Positions 37,414 to 49,060 of a stretch of DNA of 64,000 nt are shown piece by piece. The translations under genes and the position numbers were made by a program. The notes under the pieces are model-generated. The model worked only from the letters and a program-made list of their open reading frames with translations, had not been told where the DNA came from and made no database searches. Every line of letters begins with the position of its first letter. Positions within the stretch are counted from its first letter, which is position 1. The DNA comes from Marinobacter sp. Arc7-DN-1 (GTDB lineage: Bacteria > Pseudomonadota > Gammaproteobacteria > Pseudomonadales > Oleiphilaceae), in the NCBI RefSeq assembly GCF_003441595.1, contig NZ_CP031848.1, positions 1,922,001 to 1,986,000 on the forward strand. Reading direction: 5' to 3'.

Positions 37414-38858
37414 TCGCTACTTCCTCGACCAGTCGGGTCGAGGAAGTAGCGCTGCAATAGGTCCGGGTCATCAAAATGGCGACGGCCAGTGAACGCAACC
37501 GCATGCTGGCCCCATTGGCGCATGGCACCGGCCGACACCACCCCCGTGGGCCAGAGCAGGAACCGCTCCAACCGCTCGGACCCGGATACAAGGCCGTCGG
37601 AAGCAAACAGCCGCCCGCCCTCGGGTGAACGCCCGCGCAGGTGATCGTATGGCAGGAAATGGTAGACATGATCCGCCACCTGATCCGGCGCCGTTCGGGA
37701 CGCCACCAACTGATGCTCGCCCGCAGACAGGTAAAGCGTCATGCCGGTATCCGTCTGCGGCACAGCACCGGCTATCCAAAGGGGCTCCTCACCAGCGGGA
37801 ACCCCATCCACAGGCAACAGCCCGGACTCGACAAGCAGCCACTGATGGTAGCAGCCGCATGAATGGACGAAATCGTAGACCAGCGGTAAACCGTCCTCGC
37901 CGAGTGTGACCCTCCAGAAGAAGCCATCCAGCGCACCAGCATAGATATCCACGGCCGCCGCCGGTGGCCGGGAAGCGAACCAGATCAGATAGTTCAGTTG
38001 CGGCAGCACCTGGCCATCGAACCGGGTATAGGACAGTCGAGTATAGACAACAGGGGTGGGCTCGAATAACAACTTGCCATCGCTCCGGCGGGCAGGGCGG
38101 CCTGGCACGTCATTGCCGTCCCGCGTCTCCAGCACCCAGGTGGGCGCATAGCGGGCAAACAGGGCCTGGGACTCCGCCTCGCTGAACATCGGAATCCGCA
38201 GTGTGCTGCGACGCGAGGCCCGTTCCAGCAATCCGGCGAAATCCTCCTGGCCGACGGGTTCCGGCGGTGCGTAAACCGTCCAGGGATAGGCAGGTTGATA
38301 GGGCAATTGGTAATCCTCAATCAACTCCCCCATCACCTTCCTGGCACGCCACTGAACCAAGGGCGCCATCAGGGGATACAGGCCAACCACCTGTGCCAGG
38401 CCGCGATAGCTGTCAGGCACCGACCTGGCAACGTCCAGCCTATGCCAATCCTTGCCACCGCGCTGAAGCCGGGCAGTCGCCGCTTGCCCACATTCCCGAA
38501 GCGCTGCCAACCGGCCGGGGCTTACGCCACCCAGACTGTCCGCCTCATGAGCCCGGGCATTCACGGCTTTCAGGTGCGCTCGCTGCAGCCATTCCTGGCG
38601 CTGTGCAGCCGACAAACCGGAGAACTCGAAACTGGCAAGGAAGCGGTCAACCCGCAAATAGGGAAAGCCAGGCGGAGACCAGGCCTGAGCATCAAAGTGG
38701 TTGCCACCAACCACCTCCTGCTGCCACTGACGGAACAGTTTGTCACACTCGAAGGTGACAGCTTCGATAGGCGCGGAAGAATAATTCTGTGAGGCACACC
38801 CGCCGATGCCGACAACCACCACTATCAGAAAAGCCGGGAACGCTGCCCACCGTCGCAT
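37410..38858 (-). CDS. Large lipoprotein of unknown function
   Basis: 482 residues from ATG 38858, chosen because a lipobox follows at once: MRRWAAFPAFLIVVVVGIGG then Cys21. The mature part has no family I recognise. Segments such as TWVLETRDGNDVPG, LNYLIWFASRP, DGFFWRVTLGEDGLPLVYDF and HSCGCYHQW look like a folded periplasmic domain with a possible metal site (HSCGCYH). The gene ends 4 nt inside the convergent aminomutase gene, and its last codons form a 15-bp hairpin. Function unknown. Confidence 0.75.
   Translation of the reverse strand: MRRWAAFPAFLIVVVVGIGGCASQNYSSAPIEAVTFECDKLFRQWQQEVVGGNHFDAQAWSPPGFPYLRVDRFLASFEFSGLSAAQRQEWLQRAHLKAVNARAHEADSLGGVSPGRLAALRECGQAATARLQRGGKDWHRLDVARSVPDSYRGLAQVVGLYPLMAPLVQWRARKVMGELIEDYQLPYQPAYPWTVYAPPEPVGQEDFAGLLERASRRSTLRIPMFSEAESQALFARYAPTWVLETRDGNDVPGRPARRSDGKLLFEPTPVVYTRLSYTRFDGQVLPQLNYLIWFASRPPAAAVDIYAGALDGFFWRVTLGEDGLPLVYDFVHSCGCYHQWLLVESGLLPVDGVPAGEEPLWIAGAVPQTDTGMTLYLSAGEHQLVASRTAPDQVADHVYHFLPYDHLRGRSPEGGRLFASDGLVSGSERLERFLLWPTGVVSAGAMRQWGQHAVAFTGRRHFDDPDLLQRYFLDPTGRGSSD
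37416..37450. terminator. 15-bp hairpin at the junction of two convergent genes
   Basis: GCTACTTCCTCGACC (37416-37430) and its exact complement (37436-37450) enclose AGTCG. It starts 2 bases after the aminomutase stop and lies inside the last codons of the lipoprotein gene. It can fold in both transcripts. There is no U-run, so termination would depend on stem strength or Rho. Confidence 0.5.
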
Positions 38859-39022
38859 CGCTGTTGCCTCCAGTCTGTCGACTTCCTGCAATTCGGACAG
38901 GCAGCAAGTTCTCTGGTTCCAACCATCTGTTGTGATCGCTGGAACGACAGGGTTTCCTTGGCAGACAGTTTACCAGTCGGGTTTCGCCTGGGGCTCTACC
39001 CGCTCCTGGCTACTCGAACGGA

Positions 39023-39886
39023 TCAGTGCATTAGGGTGTACAACTTCCGCCGGTAAGTTCGAACATCCGCGTTATTGTTCCCCAGCTTGTCAAACAGCTC
39101 GATCAGGGTGGTTTTCGCCACTTCGTCTTTATACTGGCTGTCCACCTGCATCAGGCGAATCAGCAGATCCATGGCCTCAGCGTTGTTTTCCTGTAATACG
39201 TGATGAAGGGCCAACTGGTGCAGTGCGTTCGGGTCTTTCGGGTCCTGCTCCAGTGCCATCTCCAGATCCTTGATCGGCGGCAGCTCCGCTGACTGCTTCA
39301 GGAACTTCACCCGGGCCGCCAGCTGTTTGGCCTGGTGCTGCATTTTCTCTTCCGGCGGCAGGCTCTCGAGCACTTTCTCAGCCGTTTCAAGGTCGCCCAT
39401 TTCCGCCTTCAGCTGAGCCAGATCAATCAGCACCTTCAGGTTTTCGGGGTCTTTCTGGTTCATCTCCGAGAGGATGGCCAGCGCACCTTCCACATCCCCC
39501 TCTTCCCAGATGCGGTGAGCCTTGTCGTAAGGGTCTTCCTTCGGAGCCTCAACGTGCTTGTCGAGGACCTTGCGGATCTCGCTCTCCGGCAGGGCGCCGT
39601 TAAAACCATCCACGGCCTGGCCATCCTTCACGAGTATTACCGTCGGCAGGCTACGCACGCCCAGGCTGGAGGTGAGCTGCTCCTGTTCGTCGGCGTTGAC
39701 CTTCGCCAGCATGAAGGCGCCCTCGTATTCATTGGCCAGCTTCTCCAGCAGCGGCATCAGCTGCTTGCACGGGGCGCACCATTCGGCCCAGACATCCACC
39801 AGAATGGGCGTGCTGGCCGAGGCCTCCATGACCTTCTGCTGGAAGTTTTCCATGGTGGCTTCAAAGATGTAGGGAGAGTTGCTCAT
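39023..39886 (-). CDS. cnoX: Thioredoxin-domain co-chaperone with TPR-like repeats (CnoX/YbbN)
   Basis: 287 residues from ATG 39886. The N-terminal thioredoxin domain (about 1-110) has the active site WCAPC (C37, C40), unlike E. coli CnoX, where this site is SQHC. The C-terminal half (about 120-287) is made of tetratricopeptide-like helices (RIWEEGDVEGALAILSEM, DPKDPNALHQLALHHVLQ, EAMDLLIRLMQVDSQYK). CnoX holds clients and hands them to GroEL and DnaK after oxidative stress. The intact CxxC suggests redox activity here. Confidence 0.9.
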   Translation of the reverse strand: MSNSPYIFEATMENFQQKVMEASASTPILVDVWAEWCAPCKQLMPLLEKLANEYEGAFMLAKVNADEQEQLTSSLGVRSLPTVILVKDGQAVDGFNGALPESEIRKVLDKHVEAPKEDPYDKAHRIWEEGDVEGALAILSEMNQKDPENLKVLIDLAQLKAEMGDLETAEKVLESLPPEEKMQHQAKQLAARVKFLKQSAELPPIKDLEMALEQDPKDPNALHQLALHHVLQENNAEAMDLLIRLMQVDSQYKDEVAKTTLIELFDKLGNNNADVRTYRRKLYTLMH

Positions 39887-40094
39887 GCAGGGCACCTGAA
39901 AAAGTCGAATGAATCGTTGGGAACTGCCAGTGGACATGGGGCCAGATGCCGGAAAATCAAGCGTAACCCGGTAAAAGCCAGCGCCTTGAAATAACCGTAT
40001 CTGCCGTTACATAGGCTATTAAGCAACGCTTGGGAAATGACTTTGAAAACGCACCCGGGCGACTCACAACCTTCCCGGATGGATACTTCACGGC

Positions 40095-42545
<2,451 letters not shown>

Positions 42546-42549
42546 AATA

Positions 42550-42564
42550 ACTGGTCTAACCAGT
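42550..42564. promoter_or_regulatory. FadR/GntR-type operator upstream of the sugar dehydrogenase gene
   Basis: ACTGGTCTAACCAGT differs from glc operator 1 (ACTGGTCAGACCAGT) only in the centre, and the full palindrome with TGGT-N3-ACCA is kept. It lies just after the lon stop and 126 bases before the dehydrogenase gene. It may be bound by the glc-linked regulator or by a paralogue. Confidence 0.6.
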
Positions 42565-42689
42565 GAGCAATTACATTGACGCTTTCCGGACCTTTGTCTT
42601 TACTCGATTTGACCTTGATCAAAAAGTGAACGATCGGTAGTCCCAAGGCTACCGACATCCTACTCGTTGGCAAAGAGAGTGGTAAAACA

Positions 42690-43955
42690 ATGAACAGGAA
42701 AGCCTCAATTCTCTGCGTGGCCGCGGGCCTCGCTGTCATTCCTTACGCTCATAGCCAATCCGACGACACCCTGAAAAAGCTGGGCAATTTCCAGACCACG
42801 GGAAAGGCCGGGTTCACGGTCATCGACCAGAAAAGTGACAGCGCTGACGCCATCCGGAAAACACTGGAAAAAATCCAGCTTCCCGAGGGCTTTGAAATCA
42901 GCCTCTACGCCCTGGTCCCGGATGCCCGCCACATGGCGGTAGGCCCACAGGGTGTGGTCACCTTTGTAGGCACCCGGAAAACAGAAGTCTGGGCGGTCAC
43001 TGACCGGGACAAGGACCGGGTGGCCGACGAGGTCAAGAACTTCGCGCCTTCCCTGGCCAAGGCGGTTCCCAATGGTCCCTGCTTCTCACCAGACGGTGTG
43101 CTCTACATCGCCGAGCAGAACCGGGTGTTGGCGTACCCCGCCGCCGAGTTCTTCTTTGAAGGCGGCGATGTGGTCGCATCCGAAGTCATCCCCCAGGGCG
43201 AGCTGATTCCCGAGGAGTTTGTAAGTTACAACCACACCGCGCGGGTCTGCGATGTTGGTCCGGACGGCAAGCTCTATATCTCGCTGGGCCAGCCCTACAA
43301 TGTGGCGCCGCGCGAGTACCTGGACACATTCAGCGAATGGGGTATCGGCGGCATGATCCGGGTGAATCAGGATGGCACCGGGCGCGAAGTTTATACCCGC
43401 GGCATCCGGAACTCCGTCGGACATGATTTCCACCCCACCACGGGAGAGCTCTGGTTCACCGACAATCAGGTGGACGGAATGGGAGACGACATTCCCCCGG
43501 GTGAGATCAACCGGCAAACCGCCATGGGCCAGCATTTTGGCCATCCCTGGTATGGCGGTGGTGATGTCCGCACCAACGAATACAAAGGTGACGAAGTTCC
43601 GGTCGACGTGATCTTCCCGGTTTCCGAAACGGTAGCCCACGCCGCAGACCTGGGGATGGTGTTCTACACCGGCAATATGTTCCCGAAAAAGTATCAGGGC
43701 GGCATTTTCTCCGCGCAGCACGGCTCCTGGAACCGGACCACGCCCATCGGTGCAAGGGTGATGTTCACGCCCGTGGATTCGGAAGGCAATATTGCCGGGG
43801 AAACCGTGCCCTTTGCGGAAGGCTGGCTGGATGAAAACGGCGAGTATCTGGGGCGCCCCGTAGACGTGGCCCAGCTGAAAGATGGCTCACTGCTGGTCTC
43901 TGATGATCTGGCCGGTGCTGTCTATCGGATCGCCTATACCGGTTCCGGCTCCTGA
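42690..43955 (+). CDS. PQQ-dependent sugar (sorbosone-type) dehydrogenase
   Basis: 421 residues with an N-terminal signal peptide (1-23, ending YAHS). It is a six-bladed beta-propeller of the soluble glucose/sorbosone dehydrogenase type: LPEGFEISLYALVPDARHMA, GPCFSPDGVLYIAEQNRVLA, GIRNSVGHDFHPTTGELWFTDNQ (split over two blades), and FSAQHGSWNRTTPIGARVMF near the C-terminus. It likely oxidises an aldose or polyol in the periplasm using PQQ. The substrate is not evident. A GntR-type operator lies upstream. Confidence 0.85.
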   Translation: MNRKASILCVAAGLAVIPYAHSQSDDTLKKLGNFQTTGKAGFTVIDQKSDSADAIRKTLEKIQLPEGFEISLYALVPDARHMAVGPQGVVTFVGTRKTEVWAVTDRDKDRVADEVKNFAPSLAKAVPNGPCFSPDGVLYIAEQNRVLAYPAAEFFFEGGDVVASEVIPQGELIPEEFVSYNHTARVCDVGPDGKLYISLGQPYNVAPREYLDTFSEWGIGGMIRVNQDGTGREVYTRGIRNSVGHDFHPTTGELWFTDNQVDGMGDDIPPGEINRQTAMGQHFGHPWYGGGDVRTNEYKGDEVPVDVIFPVSETVAHAADLGMVFYTGNMFPKKYQGGIFSAQHGSWNRTTPIGARVMFTPVDSEGNIAGETVPFAEGWLDENGEYLGRPVDVAQLKDGSLLVSDDLAGAVYRIAYTGSGS

Positions 43956-43956
43956 G

Positions 43957-43970
43957 CCTGACCCCTTTTT
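43957..43970. repeat. Relic half-arm of the GGGGTCAG palindrome
   Basis: CCTGACCCCTTTTT matches the right half of copies 1 and 2, then the sequence diverges (CACAGAAC in place of CATCTGACCCC). It lies 2 bases after the dehydrogenase stop, and the marR stop codon begins at its end. It is probably a decayed copy. Confidence 0.5.
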
Positions 43971-44437
43971 CACAGAACAGACCCAACCGTCAGCACCGGC
44001 GACGCGTCAATATCGTCGGCATCCATCATGTTGGCCACCCGCTGGAGTGAGGCCAGAATCATGGTCTGTTCCCACTCCGCCAGGCTCTGGAATTTCTGGA
44101 TAAAATCCTCCTGCAGCGGATTGGGTGCCCGGGCAAGGAGCTCGGCGCCTTCGTCCGTCAGGTGGGCGTGTACCTTGCGTTTGTCCTGGGTACTGCGCAC
44201 CCGGTAAACCAGCTTGCGATGCTCCAGGCGATCCAGAATCGTCGTCACCGTCGCCTGGCTGAGGCTCACCTTGTCGGCAATGGTTCCGATGGTGACCTCC
44301 CCCAGATCCCGAATCGTTCTCATGATCAACAGCTGCGGGCCCGTAAGCCCGGCGTGCTTGCTGAGGCGCTTGGAATGCAGATCCGTTGCCCGGATCACAC
44401 GCCTCAGTGCCACCAGTACATCTTCGTAACTGTTCAC
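43970..44437 (-). CDS. MarR-family transcriptional regulator
   Basis: 155 residues from GTG 44437 (VNSYEDVLVALRRVIRATDL), which has GGAG 7 bases upstream; the frame continues upstream but has no better start near the domain. The winged helix is at about 45-105 (GLTGPQLLIMRTIRDLGEVT, KVSLSQATVTTILDRLEHR, STQDKRKVHAHLTDEG). Such regulators bind aromatic or stress ligands and usually control a neighbouring gene; here that would be itself or the divergent TPR gene. It is convergent with the dehydrogenase gene. Confidence 0.85.
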   Translation of the reverse strand: MNSYEDVLVALRRVIRATDLHSKRLSKHAGLTGPQLLIMRTIRDLGEVTIGTIADKVSLSQATVTTILDRLEHRKLVYRVRSTQDKRKVHAHLTDEGAELLARAPNPLQEDFIQKFQSLAEWEQTMILASLQRVANMMDADDIDASPVLTVGSVL

Positions 44438-44602
44438 GGCATTACTCCGATTCGGAATTGATAATTTATTTATACCACTAACTATTAGAGGTCTTTGCAC
44501 CGGGAAATGCAAGCCACGGAGGTCCCCGGCATTTTTTCCGCCAGCCACTATGCTAAGGTCACGAACTTGTTCCATTTCCGACAGACCGACGGACAGAACC
44601 CG

Positions 44603-45511
44603 ATGATCAAGTATTTTCTGCTTTTCCTCCTCACCATGGCATTTACCGGCACCCTGTATGGCCAGGACAGGCTCGGCCCGGAAGAAGAGCTAACCTCGGA
44701 AAACCTGGAAGAAAGCATAAAGACCCTGGAAAAGCCCATGTACACGCCATTCATAGAGCTTTACCTGCTGGAGGAAAGCAAGGCGCTGCGCAAAGAGATG
44801 ATGAACACCCGCGCAGAGCTGATCGAAAAGGTGGTGGATAAAGAGCTGTCGGTCGCCGACAAGACCATGTCCTACGCGACCGACACGGTGACTTATTTCT
44901 TCTACCTGATCGCCGGTGCGACTTCAATTCTGGTGGTTATCGGATGGAACTCCATCCGCGATATGCGCAACCAGCTCACCAGCCTGGCGGAAAAAAGGGT
45001 GAACGAACTGGTGGTTGAGTACGAGAAGCGCCTGGAATTTATTGAGGACCAGCTCCGGCAGAAATCCGACATCATCCAGCAGAACCAGGCGGAGATTGAA
45101 CGCACCAATGAAGTGCACTCCCTGTGGCTGAAAGCCAGCCAGGAAACCTCACAGCAGAACAAGATTGCCGCCTACGACACCATTCTGGATCTTCGCCCGG
45201 ACGACGTCGAAGCCCTCAGCTATAAAGCCGACGCCGTTCTGGAGATGCAGGAGCCGCTGTGGGCCATCAGCCTGTGCCAGCGGGCCCTGAAACTTGCACC
45301 GGATAATGGCCACGCGCACTATCAGCTGGCATGTGCCTATGCCGAGATCGGCCGCTGGGAGGACGCTATCAGTACCCTGCAAAAAGCAATTGATATTTCC
45401 GAGGCATACCGGGACGATGCCTCCGTGGATGTCAGTTTCGAGCAGTTGCGCGATCATGAAAGCTTCCGCACACTGGTCTACCCGGATCAGGACGACGGCA
45501 CGGATGCTTGA
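44603..45511 (+). CDS. Membrane-anchored TPR protein
   Basis: 302 residues from ATG 44603, chosen because a signal-like hydrophobic start follows (MIKYFLLFLLTMAFTGTLYG). A single membrane helix at about 96-116 (TVTYFFYLIAGATSILVVIG) is followed by a coiled-coil (about 120-175) and three TPR units (about 180-280: IAAYDTILDLRPDDVEALSY, WAISLCQRALKLAPDNGHAH, EDAISTLQKAIDISEAYR). It looks like an adaptor in the inner membrane. Function unknown. It is divergent from marR. Confidence 0.75.
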   Translation: MIKYFLLFLLTMAFTGTLYGQDRLGPEEELTSENLEESIKTLEKPMYTPFIELYLLEESKALRKEMMNTRAELIEKVVDKELSVADKTMSYATDTVTYFFYLIAGATSILVVIGWNSIRDMRNQLTSLAEKRVNELVVEYEKRLEFIEDQLRQKSDIIQQNQAEIERTNEVHSLWLKASQETSQQNKIAAYDTILDLRPDDVEALSYKADAVLEMQEPLWAISLCQRALKLAPDNGHAHYQLACAYAEIGRWEDAISTLQKAIDISEAYRDDASVDVSFEQLRDHESFRTLVYPDQDDGTDA

Positions 45512-45585
45512 CAACCAACCAGCTGTGGTGTTTTTTAGCTCGCTGAGAACATAAGAATAACCCTGAACAAAACAGGACAGACTCA

Positions 45586-46698
45586 ATGAGAACTTCAGCA
45601 AAGAAACTCGTAACCGCTGTCAGCACTTCCATCGCCCTGATGGGCGCCGGCCACGCCGCCGCCGAAATCCAGATCGGTATCGCCGGCCCCATGACTGGCC
45701 CCGTCGCCCAATACGGTGACATGCAGTTTTCCGGTGCCCGTATGGCGATTGAACAGATCAACGCCAACGGTGGCGTGATGGGCGAGGAACTGGTCGCCGT
45801 GGAATACGACGATGTCTGCGACCCGAAGCAGGCCGTTAGCGTTGCCAACAACCTGGTCAACGATGGCGTCCGCTTTGTCGTCGGCCATCTGTGCTCAAGC
45901 TCCACCCAGCCCGCCTCGGACATATATGAGGACGAAGGCATCCTGATGGTTACACCGGCCTCTACCAGCCCGGAAATTACCGAGCGTGGTTATGAGCTGG
46001 TGTTCCGCACCATCGGCCTGGACAGCATGCAGGGTCCCGTCGCTGGCAACTATCTGGCCAGCCTCAACCCCGAGCGCGTCGCCATCATTCACGACAAACA
46101 GCAGTATGGTGAGGGCATTGCCACCGCCGTACGTGACACCCTCAAAGACAAGGGTGTGAAAATCGCCATGTTTGAAGGTATCACCGCTGGCAGCAAAGAT
46201 TTCTCTTCCCTGGTGACCAAGCTGAAGCAGGCCGATGTCGACTACGTCTACTTCGGTGGCTACCATCCGGAGCTGGGCCTGATCCTGCGTCAGGCACGCC
46301 AGGCTGACCTGGACACCACCTTCATGGGCCCGGAAGGCGTGGGCAACAAGGACATCAACACCATAGCCGGCGAAGCTGCCGAAGGCCTGCTGGTTACCCT
46401 GCCGCCGGCGTTTGACCAGAAAGCGGCAAACCAGGAACTGGTTCAGGCTTTCGAAGCCAAGGGTGAAGACCCCTCCGGTCCGTTTGTGCTCACGTCCTAC
46501 ACCGCCGTTCAACTCATAGCCGAAGGTATTGAGAAAGCGGAATCCACGGATCCGTTCCAAGTGGCGGAAGCCCTGCGTAACGGCTCTTTCGAAACACCCA
46601 TCGGCAAGGTTGAGTATGATAAGGCCGGTGATATGAAGTCATTCGAGTTCGTTGTTTACGAATGGCATTCAGATGGCAGTAAAACTCCGGTAAACTAA
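45586..46698 (+). CDS. livJ: Branched-chain amino-acid ABC transporter binding protein
   Basis: 370 residues with a signal peptide (1-26, MGAGHAAA). The mature protein is of the LivJ type: IQIGIAGPMTGPVAQYGD, GEELVAVEYDDVCDPKQAVS, VVGHLCSSSTQPASDIYEDE. Two nearby cysteines (in DDVCD and HLCSS) fit the conserved disulfide. It binds leucine, isoleucine, valine or related ligands. A terminator-like hairpin 30 bases downstream separates it from livH, which would give more binding protein than permease. Confidence 0.93.
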   Translation: MRTSAKKLVTAVSTSIALMGAGHAAAEIQIGIAGPMTGPVAQYGDMQFSGARMAIEQINANGGVMGEELVAVEYDDVCDPKQAVSVANNLVNDGVRFVVGHLCSSSTQPASDIYEDEGILMVTPASTSPEITERGYELVFRTIGLDSMQGPVAGNYLASLNPERVAIIHDKQQYGEGIATAVRDTLKDKGVKIAMFEGITAGSKDFSSLVTKLKQADVDYVYFGGYHPELGLILRQARQADLDTTFMGPEGVGNKDINTIAGEAAEGLLVTLPPAFDQKAANQELVQAFEAKGEDPSGPFVLTSYTAVQLIAEGIEKAESTDPFQVAEALRNGSFETPIGKVEYDKAGDMKSFEFVVYEWHSDGSKTPVN

Positions 46699-46728
46699 GC
46701 CAAATCGTTAAAAAACGGTAATGCGGAG

Positions 46729-46765
46729 AACACCTTCTCACCGGGATCCGGGAGAAGGTGTTTTT
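46729..46765 (+). terminator. Intrinsic terminator or attenuator between livJ and livH
   Basis: AACACCTTCTC (46729-46739) pairs with GAGAAGGTGTT (46752-46762), an 11-bp stem, followed by TTT. The inner CCGG/CCGG can lengthen the structure. The U-run is short, so partial read-through into livHMGF is expected. Confidence 0.75.
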
Positions 46766-46859
46766 CCAGGCTCCTGTTGAACCTCCCCCGCCCGCGGTTC
46801 GGACATCCCGCGCCAGTGGTGTGGCAGCGGAGGGAGCAGGCTTTCGGAGCTCCAAAACA

Positions 46860-47783
46860 ATGCAAGATCTCCTCTATTTTTCCCAGCAGCTCATCAATGG
46901 ACTGACGATCGGGAGCGCCTACGCCCTGATCGCCATCGGCTACACGATGGTTTACGGCATCATTGGCATGATCAACTTCGCTCATGGTGAAATCTACATG
47001 ATCGGTGCCTATACAGCCCTGATCGCCATCACCGGCCTTGCCACCCTGGGTATCGCGTGGCTTCCAGTGATCCTGATAGTTGCACTGGTTTGCGCCATGA
47101 TCGTCTCCTGCGCCATGGGCTGGGCGGTGGAGCGGGTTGCCTATCGGCCGGTCCGCGGACGTCACCGCCTGATTCCACTCATCTCCGCCATCGGCATGTC
47201 GATCTTCCTCCAGAACTATGTCCATCTCGCCCAGGGCTCCCGCAACATCGGATTTCCCGCCCTGATTGACGGTGGCTTCCAGTTCGGCCCGGATGATGCG
47301 TTCAAGATGTCGCTCTCCTACATGCAGATCACCATCTTCGTTACCACTCTGATCTGTATGGCCGCGCTGTCCCTGTTTATTTCGCGGTCCCGTACCGGTC
47401 GCGCATGCCGGGCAGTTTCACAGGATCTGGGCATGGCCAACCTGCTTGGCATCGACACCAACCGGATCATCTCGGCGACCTTCGTGATCGGTGCTGCCCT
47501 GGCTGCGGTCGCGGGCCTTCTCCTGGGCATGTACTACGGCTCCATTGATCCGCTATTCGGATTTATCGCTGGGCTCAAGGCGTTCACCGCCGCCGTCCTT
47601 GGCGGTATCGGCAGCATTCCCGGCGCCATGCTGGGGGGGCTTATCCTGGGCGTTTCCGAAAGCATGACCTCCGGCTACCTCAGCGGTGAATACAAGGACG
47701 TGGTCTCTTTTGGCCTGCTGATCCTCATTCTGCTGTTCAAACCCACCGGCCTGCTTGGCAAACCGGAGGTTGAGAAGATCTGA
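46860..47783 (+). CDS. livH: Branched-chain amino-acid ABC transporter permease
   Basis: 307 residues from ATG 46860 ([20 protein letters not shown]); an upstream frame is rejected because it runs through the terminator tail. Membrane helices and the LivH motif [18 protein letters not shown] are present, and the conserved loop [20 protein letters not shown]. Stop and livM start overlap as TGATG. It is the first of the four membrane and ATPase genes. Confidence 0.93.
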   Translation: MQDLLYFSQQLINGLTIGSAYALIAIGYTMVYGIIGMINFAHGEIYMIGAYTALIAITGLATLGIAWLPVILIVALVCAMIVSCAMGWAVERVAYRPVRGRHRLIPLISAIGMSIFLQNYVHLAQGSRNIGFPALIDGGFQFGPDDAFKMSLSYMQITIFVTTLICMAALSLFISRSRTGRACRAVSQDLGMANLLGIDTNRIISATFVIGAALAAVAGLLLGMYYGSIDPLFGFIAGLKAFTAAVLGGIGSIPGAMLGGLILGVSESMTSGYLSGEYKDVVSFGLLILILLFKPTGLLGKPEVEKI

Positions 47784-49054
47784 TGGCCGCTCAAAATCTG
47801 AAACACGCGCTTTTCTGCGCCGTTATCACCCTGGTTATTTCCTACCCGATTCTCGGGTTTAATCTGGAAGCACAGGGCATCAATGTCACCCTTACCGGGG
47901 CCGAGACCTCGACCATTGTGATGGTTTTCCTGGCTGCAGTGGTCGTCTTCCTGTTCCAGCTGTTCCGTGAAAGCGTGATGGCGACACTGAAAAGCATTCC
48001 AAGACCGCTGCCACAAACCCAGAAAGAGCCGATGGCTGAAAACAAGCGGGCAAGAATCGAATCCCGGGTACTCACCGTTATTATTGTGCTGGCCCTGTTC
48101 TGGCCCTTCTTTGTATCCCGTGGCTCTGTGGATCTGGCAACTCTGGTGCTCATTTACATCATGCTGGCTCTTGGCCTGAACGTGGTAGTCGGCCTGGCCG
48201 GCCTGCTGGACCTGGGCTATGTGGCCTTTTATGCCGTAGGTGCATACACCTTTGCTCTGCTTTCGGAGTATTTCGGCATTTCCTTCTGGATGTCGCTGCC
48301 GCTCGGGGCGCTTCTCGCGGCCCTGTTCGGGCTGGTACTGGGTTTCCCGGTGTTGCGGCTCCGGGGGGATTATCTGGCTATCGTAACCCTCGGTTTCGGC
48401 GAGATCATCCGCATTCTGCTCAACAACTGGACCAGCCTGACCGGTGGCCCCAACGGTATCGGCGGCATTCCGGAACCAACGCTCTTTGGCATGGAGTTCG
48501 GCCGGCGCGTCAAGGAAGAGGGCAATACCTCTTTCCACGAAACCTTCGGCATCGCCTACAGCGGTGAAGACAAGGTCATTTTCCTCTACCTGATATCCCT
48601 GATACTGGCCATTTTCACTGCCCTGGTGATTCGACGGTTCATGCGCATGCCGGTGGGCCGCGCCTGGGAAGCCCTGCGGGAGGATGAAATTGCGGCCCGG
48701 TCCCTCGGCCTCAGCCGCACCGCCGTCAAGCTGACCGCTTTTACCATCGGTGCCTTCTTCGCCGGCTTTGCCGGTACCGTGTTCGCTTCCAAACAGGGTT
48801 TTATCAGCCCGGAATCGTTCGTCTTCCTGGAATCGGCCATCATCCTGGCAATCGTTGTACTCGGGGGCATGGGCTCCCAACTCGGTGTGATTCTGGCGGC
48901 CATTGCCGTCACCATCCTGCCGGAGCTGGCCCGTGAATTTTCCGAATATCGCATGCTGATCTTCGGTGCCGCCATGGTGCTGATGATGGTCTGGCGTCCG
49001 CAGGGCCTGATGCCCATGCGCCGAATCCACATTGAACTGAAAAAGCAGGAGTGA
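47783..49054 (+). CDS. livM: Branched-chain amino-acid ABC transporter permease
   Basis: 423 residues, with the long N-terminal extension typical of LivM. Motifs: [59 protein letters not shown] and [16 protein letters not shown]. It pairs with LivH in the inner membrane. It ends 6 bases before livG. Confidence 0.93.
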   Translation: MAAQNLKHALFCAVITLVISYPILGFNLEAQGINVTLTGAETSTIVMVFLAAVVVFLFQLFRESVMATLKSIPRPLPQTQKEPMAENKRARIESRVLTVIIVLALFWPFFVSRGSVDLATLVLIYIMLALGLNVVVGLAGLLDLGYVAFYAVGAYTFALLSEYFGISFWMSLPLGALLAALFGLVLGFPVLRLRGDYLAIVTLGFGEIIRILLNNWTSLTGGPNGIGGIPEPTLFGMEFGRRVKEEGNTSFHETFGIAYSGEDKVIFLYLISLILAIFTALVIRRFMRMPVGRAWEALREDEIAARSLGLSRTAVKLTAFTIGAFFAGFAGTVFASKQGFISPESFVFLESAIILAIVVLGGMGSQLGVILAAIAVTILPELAREFSEYRMLIFGAAMVLMMVWRPQGLMPMRRIHIELKKQE

Positions 49055-49060
49055 CAGACG

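Noticed and set aside
39985-40010. Sigma-32 promoter before lon
   Set aside because: CTTGAAA fits the -35 element but no convincing CCCCAT-type -10 follows, so it is mentioned only in the gene entry.
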